Positions 9,763-22,270 of a DNA stretch of 64,000 bases are shown here, one piece after another. The stretch is from NCBI GenBank assembly GCA_900660155.1, contig CABFPE010001179.1, positions 22,366 to 86,365 on the forward strand, in the 5' to 3' direction. The stretch comes from Hofstenia miamia. Taxonomy: Eukaryota; Xenacoelomorpha; Acoela; Hofsteniidae. Below the pieces are notes generated by a model. The model saw only the letters and a list, made by a program, of their open reading frames with translations, made no database searches and was not told the DNA's origin. Positions within the stretch are counted from its first letter, which is position 1; each line of letters begins with the position of its first letter. The position numbers and the translations under genes are program-made.

Positions 9763-11071
9763 TGTGACATAATCCATCATTCTATCATGATTGGTCAAGA
9801 TGAGAGGAAAAGGATAAGGAAACAAAGACTAAATTTATTATTGATTATAATGATTAAATTGTAAATCATGATAGGATTGATTATTTTCACTTTGTAAATG
9901 TTTTGTGCAATATTATCTAAAATTATACTCGACGGTATTTGACAAAACAAAAGATGGTCAAACAGCATAGTCAAATTAAAGCTGACGTTGCGTAAAATTA
10001 GCAGAAATATTAAAGCGAGGGAAAAACTGTCAACAAGAAAGATTAACAGGTACTTGTCGAGTATTTAGTTGTTTATCACCAAAGTGCTATAAATATAATG
10101 AATTAGATGTAACTATTGATGAGCAAATCTACTTTGGATTCGTTTTCTATTGTCAGGTCATTTTGTATATTTAAATGGAAAGCTAAACGTATACGAACTA
10201 GGGTGATTGTATGGTGGTTCCCCACCTCCAGTTAACACTGTACTCTAAGGTTACGGATAGGTATAGGAGTTTTTGCCGTTATAGCTTTCCTAATCGTCAT
10301 TGCTTGTCTGATAGAGTTATCGCGACCTACGAGTCTTACATGTTGATTATATTATTGATGAACTCCAGTTATTTGTTACTATCTTTACTATGTTCCAGGA
10401 TGATTGATGATTTCACAGTGGTCACACTTATATGTTTATTACGATTGTATCTTTATATCTTATTACATATAGTAACTCTAATAGTTGTTACATGTTGCTC
10501 AATGTTATATAAGGGAGACCTTCGGCCGACTTACAGTTCTTATTTCTTGCTGGCGGCATTGATTGTTTACATGTATAAAGGGCTATTATTTATTTATCTA
10601 TATGTAGGGTTATTAAATGTAGGGACTCATAATAAGCTATTACAGCTGAACGGTTGCACCACTTTGTTTATTGCACTAGTTCGTAATAACAAAAACAATC
10701 AATGCACTAAATTACTAAGTAGTTGCCATTCCATTTACACTGAGTTCGCTATTCACAATGCCATTCCATTATTGCTCTCTATCTCACATCAACAGTTCCA
10801 TTGGTAAGATGCAGCTGGCGAGTGCGTTCCTGGAGTCGCACGTCTACTATTGAGTGTCGATCCTGTCTTCCAAGCTCTCTGCCTTACCTAAATAAGTTGA
10901 GTTAATTAAGCAGCTACAAAGGCTCTTGCATATTAAATTAGTTTAATAAACAGCACACTTGTTATAAAGGAGAGAGAACGGAAAAGTGTCAACTCGGATT
11001 CGTGGTTAATCTAAGAAAAGTAACAGCTTTCTCTAAATAACACCCTCATGTTGAGTTGGCATGATTCTACA
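9763..11071 (+). repeat. LTR2 (type B, 1309 bp)
   Basis: Starts TGTGACATAATCC after the polypurine tract and ends TGATTCTACA before a changed primer site. Closely similar to LTR3, LTR5 and LTR6. It contains the TATA and AATAAA signals of the family and an open frame of 198 codons at 10211-10807. Confidence 0.92.
10211..10807 (+). other. Open hydrophobic frame inside LTR2
   Basis: A 198-codon frame beginning M-V-V-P lies wholly in the LTR. Equivalent frames are open in LTR3 (19556-20152), LTR5 (34326-34922), LTR6 (43713-44309) and, with 201 codons, the older LTR7 (46812-47417). In LTR1 and LTR4 it is broken by a stop. The sequence is rich in L, I, Y and C with several stretches that could cross a membrane. 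Many amino acids differ between LTR7 and the rest, which argues against strong protein constraint. It resembles no family I recognise and may be chance. Confidence 0.2.
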
Positions 11072-11313
11072 TGGCCACGGTGACAGGCGCTCAAAGAGCG
11101 TGCACCAAGGAGAGAAAACAGATGGCGTAATAGTTAACGAAAGTGTATGGAGACTTACGAACAAGAATTCTACTACGAACTTACGAGTGGGTTAAGATAG
11201 TTGTTTCTTCTCGCTCAAGAATGAAGAGGGAAACAAGCAAAAAAGACGATTAGAACCAGGAGTACAAATACTGGTAAGGGACCCAAATACAATTGCCTCT
11301 AGTAATTATTAAA
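11072..11313 (+). other. Unit 2 primer site (altered) and leader
   Basis: The primer site reads TGGCCACGGTGACAGG (11072-11087), two bases different from unit 1, then the CGCTC-AAA-GAGCG hairpin and the standard leader up to the gag ATG at 11314. No gene is seen here. Confidence 0.7.
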
Positions 11314-12051
11314 ATGGTGAATTCAAGGAAAAAGCAAAGAACTAAAGCTAAAACTCAAAGGACACCCCAAAACCAAACAACCCCGGCGGTTGTTAACACA
11401 TCCCCTGAAAGTCAAAATTCCCCAACAGAGATGGCATTGCAAGAAGACGAAGGTACAGCAATGTCGATTACTGAATTAAGAAAAGTAATACAGGATAACA
11501 ATAACGAACGGCATGAATTAATGCTACAGATAGAGAATCTAACTCAAAGAATGTTTGAAGTAGAATTAGCAAATGCTGATAAAGACAAACGTATCGAAGA
11601 AATCACGCAGGACACTAGCTCTAGACTAACAGAGCAAAGAAATGTCTTCCAAAAACAAATCGAAAAACTAATAGAAGCGAATAAGGAAATAAAAATGGAG
11701 AGTGAAAATCTAAAGCAGATGATCACCCAAATGCATGAAGAGAACGTGAATTTGAGAGAAGACAATATTCTAAAGCAGCTGCAAATAGATTAGTTAAAAG
11801 ACAAAATTCGATTGACAACACTAACAAATGATGAAACAGAAAAAGAAAAAGAAAATAGTGTCAAAGTGATCAAAAACATAGTAGTACAAGGACCAGAGAA
11901 ACTAAGCGAAAGTGTACCCGGAGAAGAAGCACAGTCCGAAATATATAGAAACTGTCAAACAGAGGACGAGTTCGTTGAAAAATTGGTCGTTAATATAACG
12001 AAACAAGTGAAAGAGAAATGTAAGACCACAACGGATACAAAGCCGATATAA
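11314..12051 (+). pseudogene. gag: Unit 2 gag, stop codon and deletion of capsid, zinc knuckle and protease start
   Basis: The N-terminal coiled-coil half of Gag is present. A GAG to TAG change stops it at 11791-11793, after 159 residues. The frame goes on to 12049, where the sequence jumps from before the capsid region (T-K-P-I) into the late protease region (E-E-T-I-T-T). The capsid domain, the zinc knuckle, the frameshift site and the protease catalytic D-T-G are all missing. The two sides share similar wording (GAGGAAAC.ATA), suggesting a template jump. No functional Gag can come from this unit. Confidence 0.88.
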
Positions 12052-15000
12052 GAGGAAACGATAACTACGTGTGGAGAAGAGCAAGAAACAGGAACTATAG
12101 AATTTTGGTTAACGGAAAATGAGAAAATTCTACCTAATAACTGGAAGATGTGCCAAATAGAAACGGAGAGTGAGATCACATCTGAAGTTATGATTTATGA
12201 TCAGAAAGGCATAAATACAAAGAAAATTTCCATACCATCAAGTTTATGTGTGGTAAAGAATGGCAGAGGCGTAATACCAATGTTAAATGCAACTAACCAT
12301 ACAGTCAATATAAAAAAGGACACGTTGAAGCTAAAAGGGAAAAAAGTTAGAACCGAGAAGAAAATGGTGGACAAGGTGATAAATTTGATTCAAGAAGAAA
12401 ACAAGGAGTACCAAATACCAGAAATAAGCGAAGAGGAGTATCAGCACCTAAGCGCAGAAGAGAGAAAACAACTGATAACAATACTTAAAAGACATGGAAA
12501 AATTTTTAATTATGGAGAAATAAGTGTGGGGAAAGCGGTTGGAGAAACGCATAAAATCATAACCACATCGGAGGAGCCAATACGATTGCCATGCAGGAGA
12601 GTTCCTGAACAATTAAAAGAACATTACAATACTATATTAAATGAACTTATTGATAATAACATAATCAGGCCAAGTGAAAGCCCTTATGCTGCGCCTACGG
12701 TGTTCGTAAAACAAGGCGAGAAATACAGACTTTGCATAGACTTCCGGAAGCTTAACGACATAACGAAAAAGGACGCATATCCACTTCCGAGAATAGAAGA
12801 CATTATATATGAAGCCAGTAAAAACAAATACTACACATGCATAGATCTTTGCAAGGCGTACTGGCAAGTGCCAATGAAACCTTCGGATATAGAAAAGACG
12901 GCATTTATAACACCGTATGGACTATTCGAATGGATGTACATGGCCTTCGGATTATGTAATGCACCGGCTACATTCCAGAGATATGTGACGAAAGTTTTAA
13001 AACAGAACAACAGACAAGTCGAGAAAGGGATAAGTGCGTACATAGACGACATACTCATAGCGAGCAAAACAATCGAAGAACATTTTGAAAAACTCGATAG
13101 AACGCTAAACATCCTGTATAAAGCAGGGTTACGGGTAAATGGAAAGAAGTGTGAAATTTTAAAGGAACAATTCGTATTTTTGGGGAGGCAGATCCGGAAA
13201 GGAGAAATTCGGATGAAGAACAACGCCAGAGATATGATTCAGAATATTAACAGCCCGAAAACGAAAAAGGACCTACAGAGAATTATGGGTTTCATTAACT
13301 ACTATGGTTCTTTTATATCGAATGTAGCACACAAAACCGGCAAAATGACAGAACTGTTAAAGAAGAATAAAGTTTTCGAATGGACGTGGAGAGAACAAGA
13401 ACAGTTAGATAACATAAAAAATGAGTTGAGCAAAATGCCATCATTAAATACGCTGGACTACGATAAAGAGTTTATTCTCGATTGCGACGCAAGTAACGTT
13501 GCCATAGGGGCATGCTTGGGCCAGATCAAGGATGGCAAGGAAGTGCTGATACAATTTTTTAGTTGAAAGTTAAAACAGAGCGAAGAAAATTATGGATCAA
13601 CGAAACTGGAGATGTTAGCATTGGTTGAAAGTGAGAACTGATAACAGTGGGCTGGCGTGGCATAAAAAGTTTTCAGGCGATAAGTCGTCAATTGTATCGC
13701 GATGGATCGAATATTTAAATGAGTTTAAATTTAACATAGAACATCGGAAAGGAATGCTACATAAAAACGCAGACTTCTGGACGGCGCTACCCAAATATCA
13801 AAGAGATATAGAAAAGGTGGATGGTGAAAAGAAAAAGTTTCACTTTATGTCACATAATGAATATGTAGAACTACCCGAAATCAATACAGATAAGAAAGGA
13901 AATGCGATAATGCCAATAACAATTAAGGAAGAGATATCCGAAAGAGATATAATCGAAAAACAAAAAACTGATTTGATACTTAAAATTAAGGAAGAGATAT
14001 CAGAAAGAGATATAATCGAAAAACAAAAAAGTGACTTGATACTGAAAGATATAAGAGACAAGATGAACAATGATGGTTGGACACTGGCGAAGGAAGCTAA
14101 AAGTTATTTTCAGCGTTATAAATGGAAATTAAATAATAATGGACTTCTTTATATAGAAGGAAAGACGCTAAGAATAGCGATACCTGAATATTACAAAAGG
14201 GAATTAGTTAGGAAGATACATGAAAATGGACATTTGGGTATTATACAAACGGAAAACACCTTTAACGCTCGATTTATAACCACAAGCATTCGAAGAACAG
14301 TGGAAGATGTGATTAATAAATGTAACACATGTCTTATAAATAACAAGAGTCACTTTCCGATACAAGTAGCACTGCTTGAAAAAATTATGGCAACGGCCCC
14401 TAACAAAATTGTTCATGTGGATTTGGAAAAATTGTCTCAAGACGATGAAGGTTATCAGTATATATTAGTATTGGTGGATAACTTCACAAAATATGCTCGA
14501 ATGATACCGCTAGATTCAACAACCGCAAAAGTAGTAGCAGATAAAATTATAAAAGAGTGGATCTTAAAATTCGGACCAATGCAAACAATAATATCTGACA
14601 GAGGTGTTCAATTCGAAAGTAAATTATTTGAAGAAATGACCAAGCTAATGGAGATACTAACAGAAAAGACAACCGCATATCATCCACAGGCCAATGGAGC
14701 GGTGGAAAGATTAAACAGAACAATGATAAAATTAATAAGAGTGTTAACGTCGAGAATTGGAGGAAGAGATTGGAGAGAAGTATTAGAAATAGTTGAATAT
14801 TTCTATAATACATCAGTACATACCACAACGGGAATAACCCCATATAAAGCAATGTATGGAAGAGAGGCGGCAACGCCGGTGTCAATGCAATATCATGCAT
14901 ACTCCGAGAAGCCGGATCACGATTACATAAGAAGATTAAAAGACCAGATAACAGGAATCCACGAAGCTATGTGCCATAATATAAAGAAGTCAGCAATAAG

Positions 15001-15586
15001 GCAAGAGAGAAATTTCAACAAAAAGATATATGGTGAACCACACAAGGTAGGGGATAAAGTTTACGCATACACTCTAATGAGAACACAAGACGTGAACCAA
15101 GTAAGGAAACTTAAAACACAATGGTCAGGGCCATTCATGGTAACACAAACACTACCCAATAATAATTATAAATTGAATGACGGACGAATATTGCATTTTC
15201 AAAATTTAAAAAGGGCAACAGTAAACATAGAGCAAGTAACCCTTGATAAAAACGCAGAGTTTAAAATTGTACAGGTTGATGATGGTACATATGCCGAAAT
15301 GGACGATCTAGATAGCGTTCACGAAGAAGAATTTCAAGACGAATATAGACCTGAGAAAGATGAACCTGAAGTTGAAAGAAGGATAATGCCCCAGAGGGCA
15401 GCTAAAAACAAATTAAAATATGACCCAGAAATATGGGATATTAATTTAGTAACTGAATTTAGGAAAAATGAAACGAACGGAACGATCACCGCTGAAATCG
15501 AGGAGAGTAAGAAGGAGAAGAACCCCGCAGACCGATCGTCAAATAAAGGGCGTGAGGATAGAGGGAATATCAGCAAGCTCCACTAA
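12052..15586 (+). pseudogene. pol: Unit 2 pol (RT, RNase H, integrase) with stop, 44-bp deletion and duplication
   Basis: Reads from the late protease linker through a complete RT with Y-I-D-D near 13039. A CGA to TGA change stops the frame at 13564-13566. At 13632 a 44-bp deletion between AAAGT repeats removes part of RNase H and shifts the frame. At 13922-14047 a 63-bp segment is present twice in tandem. The integrase that follows is open, with HHCC zinc binding, D, S-D-R-G and A-V-E-R-L-N, and a W-S-G-P-F module near 15127. The last 119 bases overlap ORF3. The protease active site is missing. Confidence 0.9.
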
Positions 15587-18500
15587 CAAAGCCAAATCTC
15601 CGCAATCCGATTGCCAAATAAAGGGCATGACGATGGAGAATTCTCCACCCAGCAACAAGCGACGCAGAGTTAGAAGAAGAGCTCCACAGTCTGATTACCA
15701 ATTAAAGGGTATGACGACGGAGCAGATGACACCTACCAACAAACAAAGAAGAATAAGGAGGAGGTCTCCTCAATCTGATTACCGAATAAAGGGTATGAGG
15801 ATGGAGACAATAAAAGAAAAATCACCCTCTACCAAATGTCAATTAACGGGCAGGCGGATAAATGAGGGCCATCAACAAGATACTGATCGCCAATTAAAGG
15901 GCGTGAGGTTGGAAACACCGAATTATGCACACTCCCCTTCAACATCTACAAGTACTCAAAGCCAAATAAAGGGCGGCGAGGAAACAGCATCCACGAGTAC
16001 TCAAAGCCAATTAAAGGGCGGCGAGGAAATAACTTCAGTAGCTATGGCAAGTTGGGATACACAACCCATAAGTGATGACTCCGATATGGATACTTTGCAG
16101 ATACCGTCAACGAGTTCAATCCCCACAACAACAAGCTCAGGAATTTTTTCGTACAGACAAACATCAACAACTACAAAATCGTCACGATCTGAAGAGAGAG
16201 AGAGCCGCATGACAAAAATAGGACGAGATAGAATACATCCCTATTTCATAGCAAACAGAAAGATGAGATATAATTCCTACGACAATCTATCGCCAGAAAC
16301 TAAGCGGCTAATACAACACAGCACTTCCACCAAAGAAAACGAAAGTTATGCAATCCCAATAGTTATTGATAAGAAAAATCGTCCAACCTGCAATATGATA
16401 ATAGCATATAAAGAGGATATGAAGGAACAATTCAACAGACCATACTTCAAAAGTACAGTCCATATCACGTTTGATGAACAGTTCACAATGAAAGATGTCC
16501 AGAAACTAGTAAAGAATAAAGACAAAATTGTAAACGAATGCGAACAAGTAAACCTCGATAAGAACCATCTGACGATAGTCTATTTTGTAAAAGACGCTGA
16601 AATAGAATCAAAAAGACTTCAAACTAATATCGAAGAAACACTCAAAATAGCTAAGAAACAGAAGACGAGGGTAATACTAATCGTAACACAGAAATCGGAA
16701 GATTTACTGGATTGTATAAAAGAGTTGGAAATCAGATTAGATAATTTGTTCACAGTGGACAACGGTACAAGAAGAATATCTGAACTGATAAAAATGGACT
16801 TACAAATTAATGAAATAGCCCCAGTGGAGAGAGTCATGGTGGAACCTAAAATCGCTATCGACATGTACTATCAAACATGTACTATGGAACTACTAGGGAT
16901 AACTGAAAATTTGGAAGAGACTGGAAATTTGTTTCTAAAGTGCAGTATGAACCAAACACCTGAGCATTTGGAAAGGATAGCGACAGTATGGTCGGAGATT
17001 AAAGCAGAAAAGCCTACGCATGAAGAGTGGCCAATGATAGACATAAGATCGCCCACGAAAAAGTATCATAAAAGTACTGAGGCTACGTTATACGAGATCA
17101 GAAGAGCGTATGAGATGGAAGCTAAGATGAACTTTAAAACACAAATGTTTGAAGAAATTAATGCTCCAGAGATCAGAGCAAGAACAGCCATTTGGGTACT
17201 AATGATCGCATTAACATATAATGAGAAAATGGTACTGCCGATGATGCGAAAGGAGTGGAGACAGATAGCTAGACAGAAAAGATTTGAAATAGCTGTAGCG
17301 CCGATTCTGATAAACATTAAACAGTGGTTGTTACAGAACGTAGAGATTTTACCGATGTCTCCGATGAAAAAAGTACAACAAAGATTTGAGAAACATTTCA
17401 CAAGATTGTTGGTACAGCAACATACATTGGGAAGACCCAGCATAATAGAACTAGCCAACCATACGGCTAACGACTCGAGGAATTTAATTAGAAGAGAGCA
17501 TGCGGAAACAGTGCAGACGATTAAAATGGTAGAAGAAAAGAAAATTTACGAGGTGATCACGAAAGAGATAAAAAAATATCTGAAAAATTATCCGCAGTGT
17601 GCTTATACCAAAATTATCAAACGCTCAGAAACCATGAGGAAAGAGGAAAAAATTGCCCCATTGAAATTATTGAAATGGTGAGTAAATGTAAAGAAGAAAT
17701 GCTACCGGAAGAAAAACTCTTACAGTCCACCGACATAGCTTTAACTCCAAATACACAACGAGTAATTGATAAAGTTAATCTGGAGAAATGGGGCGAACAA
17801 GAGCCCAGTGAGCTATCATGGGTCGACACCGACGACAAGAGACTACTAGTAGAAATCACGGTGCGACAAGAAAGAACAAACAATATTGTACAAAGAATAT
17901 TTGGAGAAGTGTACGAAAGAGAAACCAAATCGTTAATTAAAGTTCTCTGTACCGAAGCATTCACTAGGCAAGAGATAGATTAACTATTGGAACCACAAAA
18001 CCAAATTGCAGTGGACATAGAATGTATTACGTCGAAAATCATAATAAAGCCTGAGACGGCCCAGAACTTAATGAAGAATGGTCTAACAGATACGTTCTGG
18101 GAAAATATCAAAAAGTCTAAGAACAATTATCCTGCGACATTTGGCATGGCCACAACGGCAGAAATGCAAGGTACATACGAGGCCATAGAGGAAAAAACAA
18201 TGACAACAATATTAAAATGCGCGCCACCACCGACTATCTTCATACCAATGCTGCTACCAACTTGGAGACTAAAGGACAAGAGAGCCATTAAAGCAATGTG
18301 GCATGAAGAAAATACATACGTCAACAGCAGACAAGCAGCTGAAAGAATAGTCAATGACGATCGTTACAAGAAGTCAAAAGAAATATTACTAAAGAATGAT
18401 AATAAAGAAAGAGTCTTTATAGAAGGGCAAGTTACACCTTACGACCTCTATAGAGAAGGAGAACCAATATGCAGACAAATTAAGAAAGTCCGAGCAGAAA

Positions 18501-19090
18501 TCGAAAAAAGGTCGACACAAACTGTGATATTATTCTCTGGAATCAACGACATTGTGTGGGGAGAACTGTGGAGTTCACAATATCGATACTACGACGTAAT
18601 GAGGAGAGTGGAAATTATCACTATGGTCAGATTAGGAAAGAATGAACCGGAAAACATCACCGAGGAAGAAGTACTGGAGAACATAAGTGCATTCTATGAC
18701 GAAGCGTCGATTTCAAAGTCATTACGATCAACGTATGAATTCTTCTACCCAAATACGACGATTCATCCAGATTTGGCACACACCAGTAGAATTGACGCGA
18801 TTATGACATTAATGATAGCCATAAAGGGCATGAAACTCTACAGAAAACACTACGAGATATTCAACGAAAAGTTAAACGAATTACGGAGTATGTGTACGAT
18901 AGCTAAATCTCTAAAGAACCCGTCGTTCTTAAGACACAAGAAGATGCTAACAACAGAGAAAGACGTCGTGCTAAAAATTACGAAAGATGAGGCGTACGAA
19001 AACGTTACGTGGGAAATGAAAGAAGCCAGTGAGATAATCAAAAAGGCGGCCGAGATGGTACATGGAGAGAGAGTGGTCATCCTTAATTAG
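15468..19090 (+). pseudogene. Unit 2 ORF3, near full length but broken
   Basis: The only family 1 copy in the window that spans ORF3 from its ATG to its end. It has the N-terminal Q-[IL]-K-G repeats (15546-16030), the middle region and the C-terminal S-G-I-N-D (near 18538) and D-L-A-H (near 18770) motifs. It is broken three ways: an in-frame loss of 34 codons near 17459-17475, loss of one G near 17645 that shifts the frame, and a GAA to TAA stop at 17981-17983. Allowing for these the gene would be about 1,240 codons. ORF3 has no signal peptide or membrane segment that I can see. Confidence 0.85.
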
Positions 19091-19107
19091 CTATGCTGGA
19101 GGGGGAG

Positions 19108-20416
19108 TGTGACATAATCCATCATTCTATCATGATTGGTCAAGATGAGAGGAAAAGGATAAGGAAACAAAGACTAAATTTATTATTGATTATAATGATT
19201 AAATTGTAAATCATGATAGGATTGATTATTTTCACTTTGTAAATGTTTTGTGCAATATTATCTAAAATTATACTCGACGGTATTTGACAAAACAAAAGAT
19301 GGTCAAACAGCATAGTCAAATTAAAGCTGACGTTGCGTAAAATTAGCAGAAATATTAAAGCGAGGGAAAAACTGTCAACAAGAAAGATTAACAGGTACTT
19401 GTCGAGTATTTAGTTGTTTATCACCAAAGTGCTATAAATATAATGAATCAGATGTAACTATTGATGAGCAAATCTACTTTGGATTCGTTTTCTATTGTCA
19501 GGTCATTTTGTATATTTAAATGGAAAGCTAAACGTATACGAACTAGGGTGATTGTATGGTGGTTCCCAACCCCCAGTTAACACTGTACTCTAAGGTTACA
19601 GATAGGTATAGGAGTTTTTGCCGTTATAGCTTTCCTAATTGTCGTTGCTTGTCTGATAGAGTTATCGCGACCTATAAGTCTTACATGTTGATTATATTAT
19701 TGATGAACTCCAGTTATTCGTTACTATCTTCACCATGTTCCAGGATGATCGATGATTTCACAGTGGTTATACTTATATGTTTATTACGATTGTATCTTTA
19801 TATCTTATTACATATAGTAACTCTAATAGTTGTTACATGTTGCTCAATGTTATATAAGGGAGACCTTCGGCCGACTTACAGTTCTTATTTCTTGCTGGCG
19901 GCATTGATTGTTTACATGTATAAAGGGCTATTATTTATTTATCTATATGTAAAGTTATTAAATGTAGGGACTCATAATAAGCTATTACAGCCGAATGGTT
20001 GCACCACTTCGTTTATTGCACTAGTTCGTAATAACAAAAACAATCAATGCACTAAATTACTAAGTAGTTGCCATTCCATTTACACTGAGTTCGCTATTCA
20101 CAATGCCATTCCAGTATTGCTCTCTATCTCACATCAACAGTTCCATTGGTAAGATGCAGCTGGCGAGTGCGTTCCTGGAGTCGCACGTTTACTATTGAGT
20201 GTCGATCCTGTCTTCCAAGCTCTCTGCCTTACCTAAATAAGTTGAGTTAATTAAGCAGCTACAAAGGCTCTTGCATATTAAATTAGTTTAATAAACAGCA
20301 CACTTATTACAAAGGAGAGAGAACGGAAAAGTGTCAACTCAGATTTGTGGTTAATCTAAGAAAAGTAACAGCTTTCTCTAAATAACACCCTCATGTTGAG
20401 TTAGCATGATTCTACA
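19108..20416 (+). repeat. LTR3 (type B, 1309 bp)
   Basis: Same length and ends as LTR2 (TGTGACATA...GATTCTACA), preceded by the polypurine tract. It carries the family TATA and AATAAA signals and an open 198-codon frame (19556-20152). Confidence 0.92.
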
Positions 20417-20657
20417 TGGCAACCGCGACAGGCGCTCAAAGAACGTGCACTAAGAAGAGAAAACAGATGGCGTAAGAGTTAACGAAAGTGTATGGAGACT
20501 TACGAACAAGAATTCTACTACGAACTTACGAGTGGGTTAAGATAGTTGTTTCTTCTCGCTCAAGAATGAAGAGGAAAACAAGCAAAAAGACGATTAGAAC
20601 CAGGAGTACAAATACTGGTAAGGGACCCAAATACAATTGCCTCTAGTAATTATTAAA
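20417..20657 (+). other. Unit 3 primer site (altered) and leader
   Basis: The primer site reads TGGCAACCGCGACAGG (20417-20432), two transitions from unit 1. The hairpin after it has lost pairing on one side (CGCTC against GAACG). The leader leads to the gag ATG at 20658. No gene is seen here. Confidence 0.68.
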
Positions 20658-22270
20658 ATGGTGAATTCAAGAAAAAAGCAAAGAACTAAAGCTAAAACTC
20701 AAAGGACACCCCAAAACCAAACAACCCCGGCGGTTGTTAACACATCCCCTGAAAGTCAAAATTCCCCAACAGAGATGGCATTGCAAGAAGACGAAGGTAC
20801 AGCAATGTCGATTACCGAATTAAGAAAAGTAATACAGGATAATAATAACGAACGGCATGAACTAATGCTACAAATAGAGAATCTAACTCAAAGAATGTTT
20901 GAAATAGAATTAGCGAATGCTGATAAAGACAAACGTATCGAAGAAATCACGCAGGACACTAGCTCTAGATTAACAGAGCAGAGGAATGTCTTCCAAAAAC
21001 AAATCGAAAAACTAATAGAAGCGAATAAGGAAATAAAAATGGAGAGTGAAAATCTAAAGCAGATGATCACTCAAATGCATGAAGAGAACGTGAATTTGAG
21101 AGAAGACAATATTCTAAAGCAGCTGCAAATAGACGAGTTAAAAGACAAAATTCGATTGACAACTCTAACAAATGATGAAGCAGAAAAAGAAAAAGGGAAT
21201 AGTGTCAAAGTGATAAAAAATATAGTAGTACAAGAACCAGAGAAATTAAGCGAAAGTGTACCTGGAGAAGAAGCACAGTCCGAAATATATAGAAATTGTC
21301 AAACAGAGGACGAGTTCGTTGAAAAACTGGTCGTCAATATAACAAAACAAGTAAAAGAGAAATGTAAAACCACAACAGACACAAAGCCGATATATGAGGA
21401 AACAATATTATAGGAAGAGGAAGATAGTGAAACACCGGCATGCAAAGCAATACTTCCGAAATTTACGGGGAGAGTTGATAGCTATTCCCCCACTTTTAAA
21501 GAGTGGATTCAGATGTTCGAGATGAGCATGAAGGAGAGAAAAGTGATACAAAACAGGCGGCGGCGCGATTTCCCCTATATCTAGGAGGTGCAGCTTACCA
21601 GCATTACCTAGTGCTGGATCTAGAGACTAAATCGAACTACAAAAAATTAATTTAAAAATATCAACGATATTACGACGACGAAAGCTTTAAAAGCCAATAT
21701 CGAATGTTGTTAAATAGCTTAAAGATGAACAAGTGAGAGGACTTACGAAATTACATGTCGCAAGTAGAGAGGTTATTGAAACTTAGCTCAAGAGAGAGCA
21801 CGTATTCTAAATACGATCTATTCTCGCATATTTGTAAAGGACTACCAGAACCGATCCGGCAACAATTTGAAATTAAATGCGATGCGGATGACTCTCTATA
21901 GAGGATGATAAGGAAAGGCTTGGGAATCCAGGTAACGATGGAAAATAATGTGTGAATCAATGAAAAATCATCAACAACAAAAATGATACCGACAATAGGT
22001 AGTGGTACTAACAGAACTAAAAAGGACGATGAGGGAAAACTAAAAGAAGAAATTATCAAAATAAAATTGAAAGACGGTACAGTAAAACGTATAAACCGAA
22101 AAGACTTGAAATGCCAAACATGCGGAAAAAAAGGACATACAAAGAAATTTTGTAAACGGCAGATTAATTTCATAGAAGAGGAGGAAGCTTACTTTGAAGA
22201 AGAAGACTTATTGGAAGATGAAGATGAGCCGGAACAAGAAGAAGAATTAAAAGACGATAATTTAAATTAG
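20658..22270 (+). pseudogene. gag: Unit 3 gag, many stops
   Basis: The coiled-coil part is open to TAG at 21411-21413. Later breaks include a one-base loss near 21553, TAA near 21654, TGA at 21734 (from CGA), TAG near 21898 and TGA near 21952 (from CGA). The zinc knuckle C-x2-C-x4-H-x4-C and the slippery heptamer at 22261-22267 survive. Several stops are C to T changes at CpG, the pattern expected from methylated DNA. This unit cannot supply Gag, nor, by the normal route, frameshifted Pol. Confidence 0.9.
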
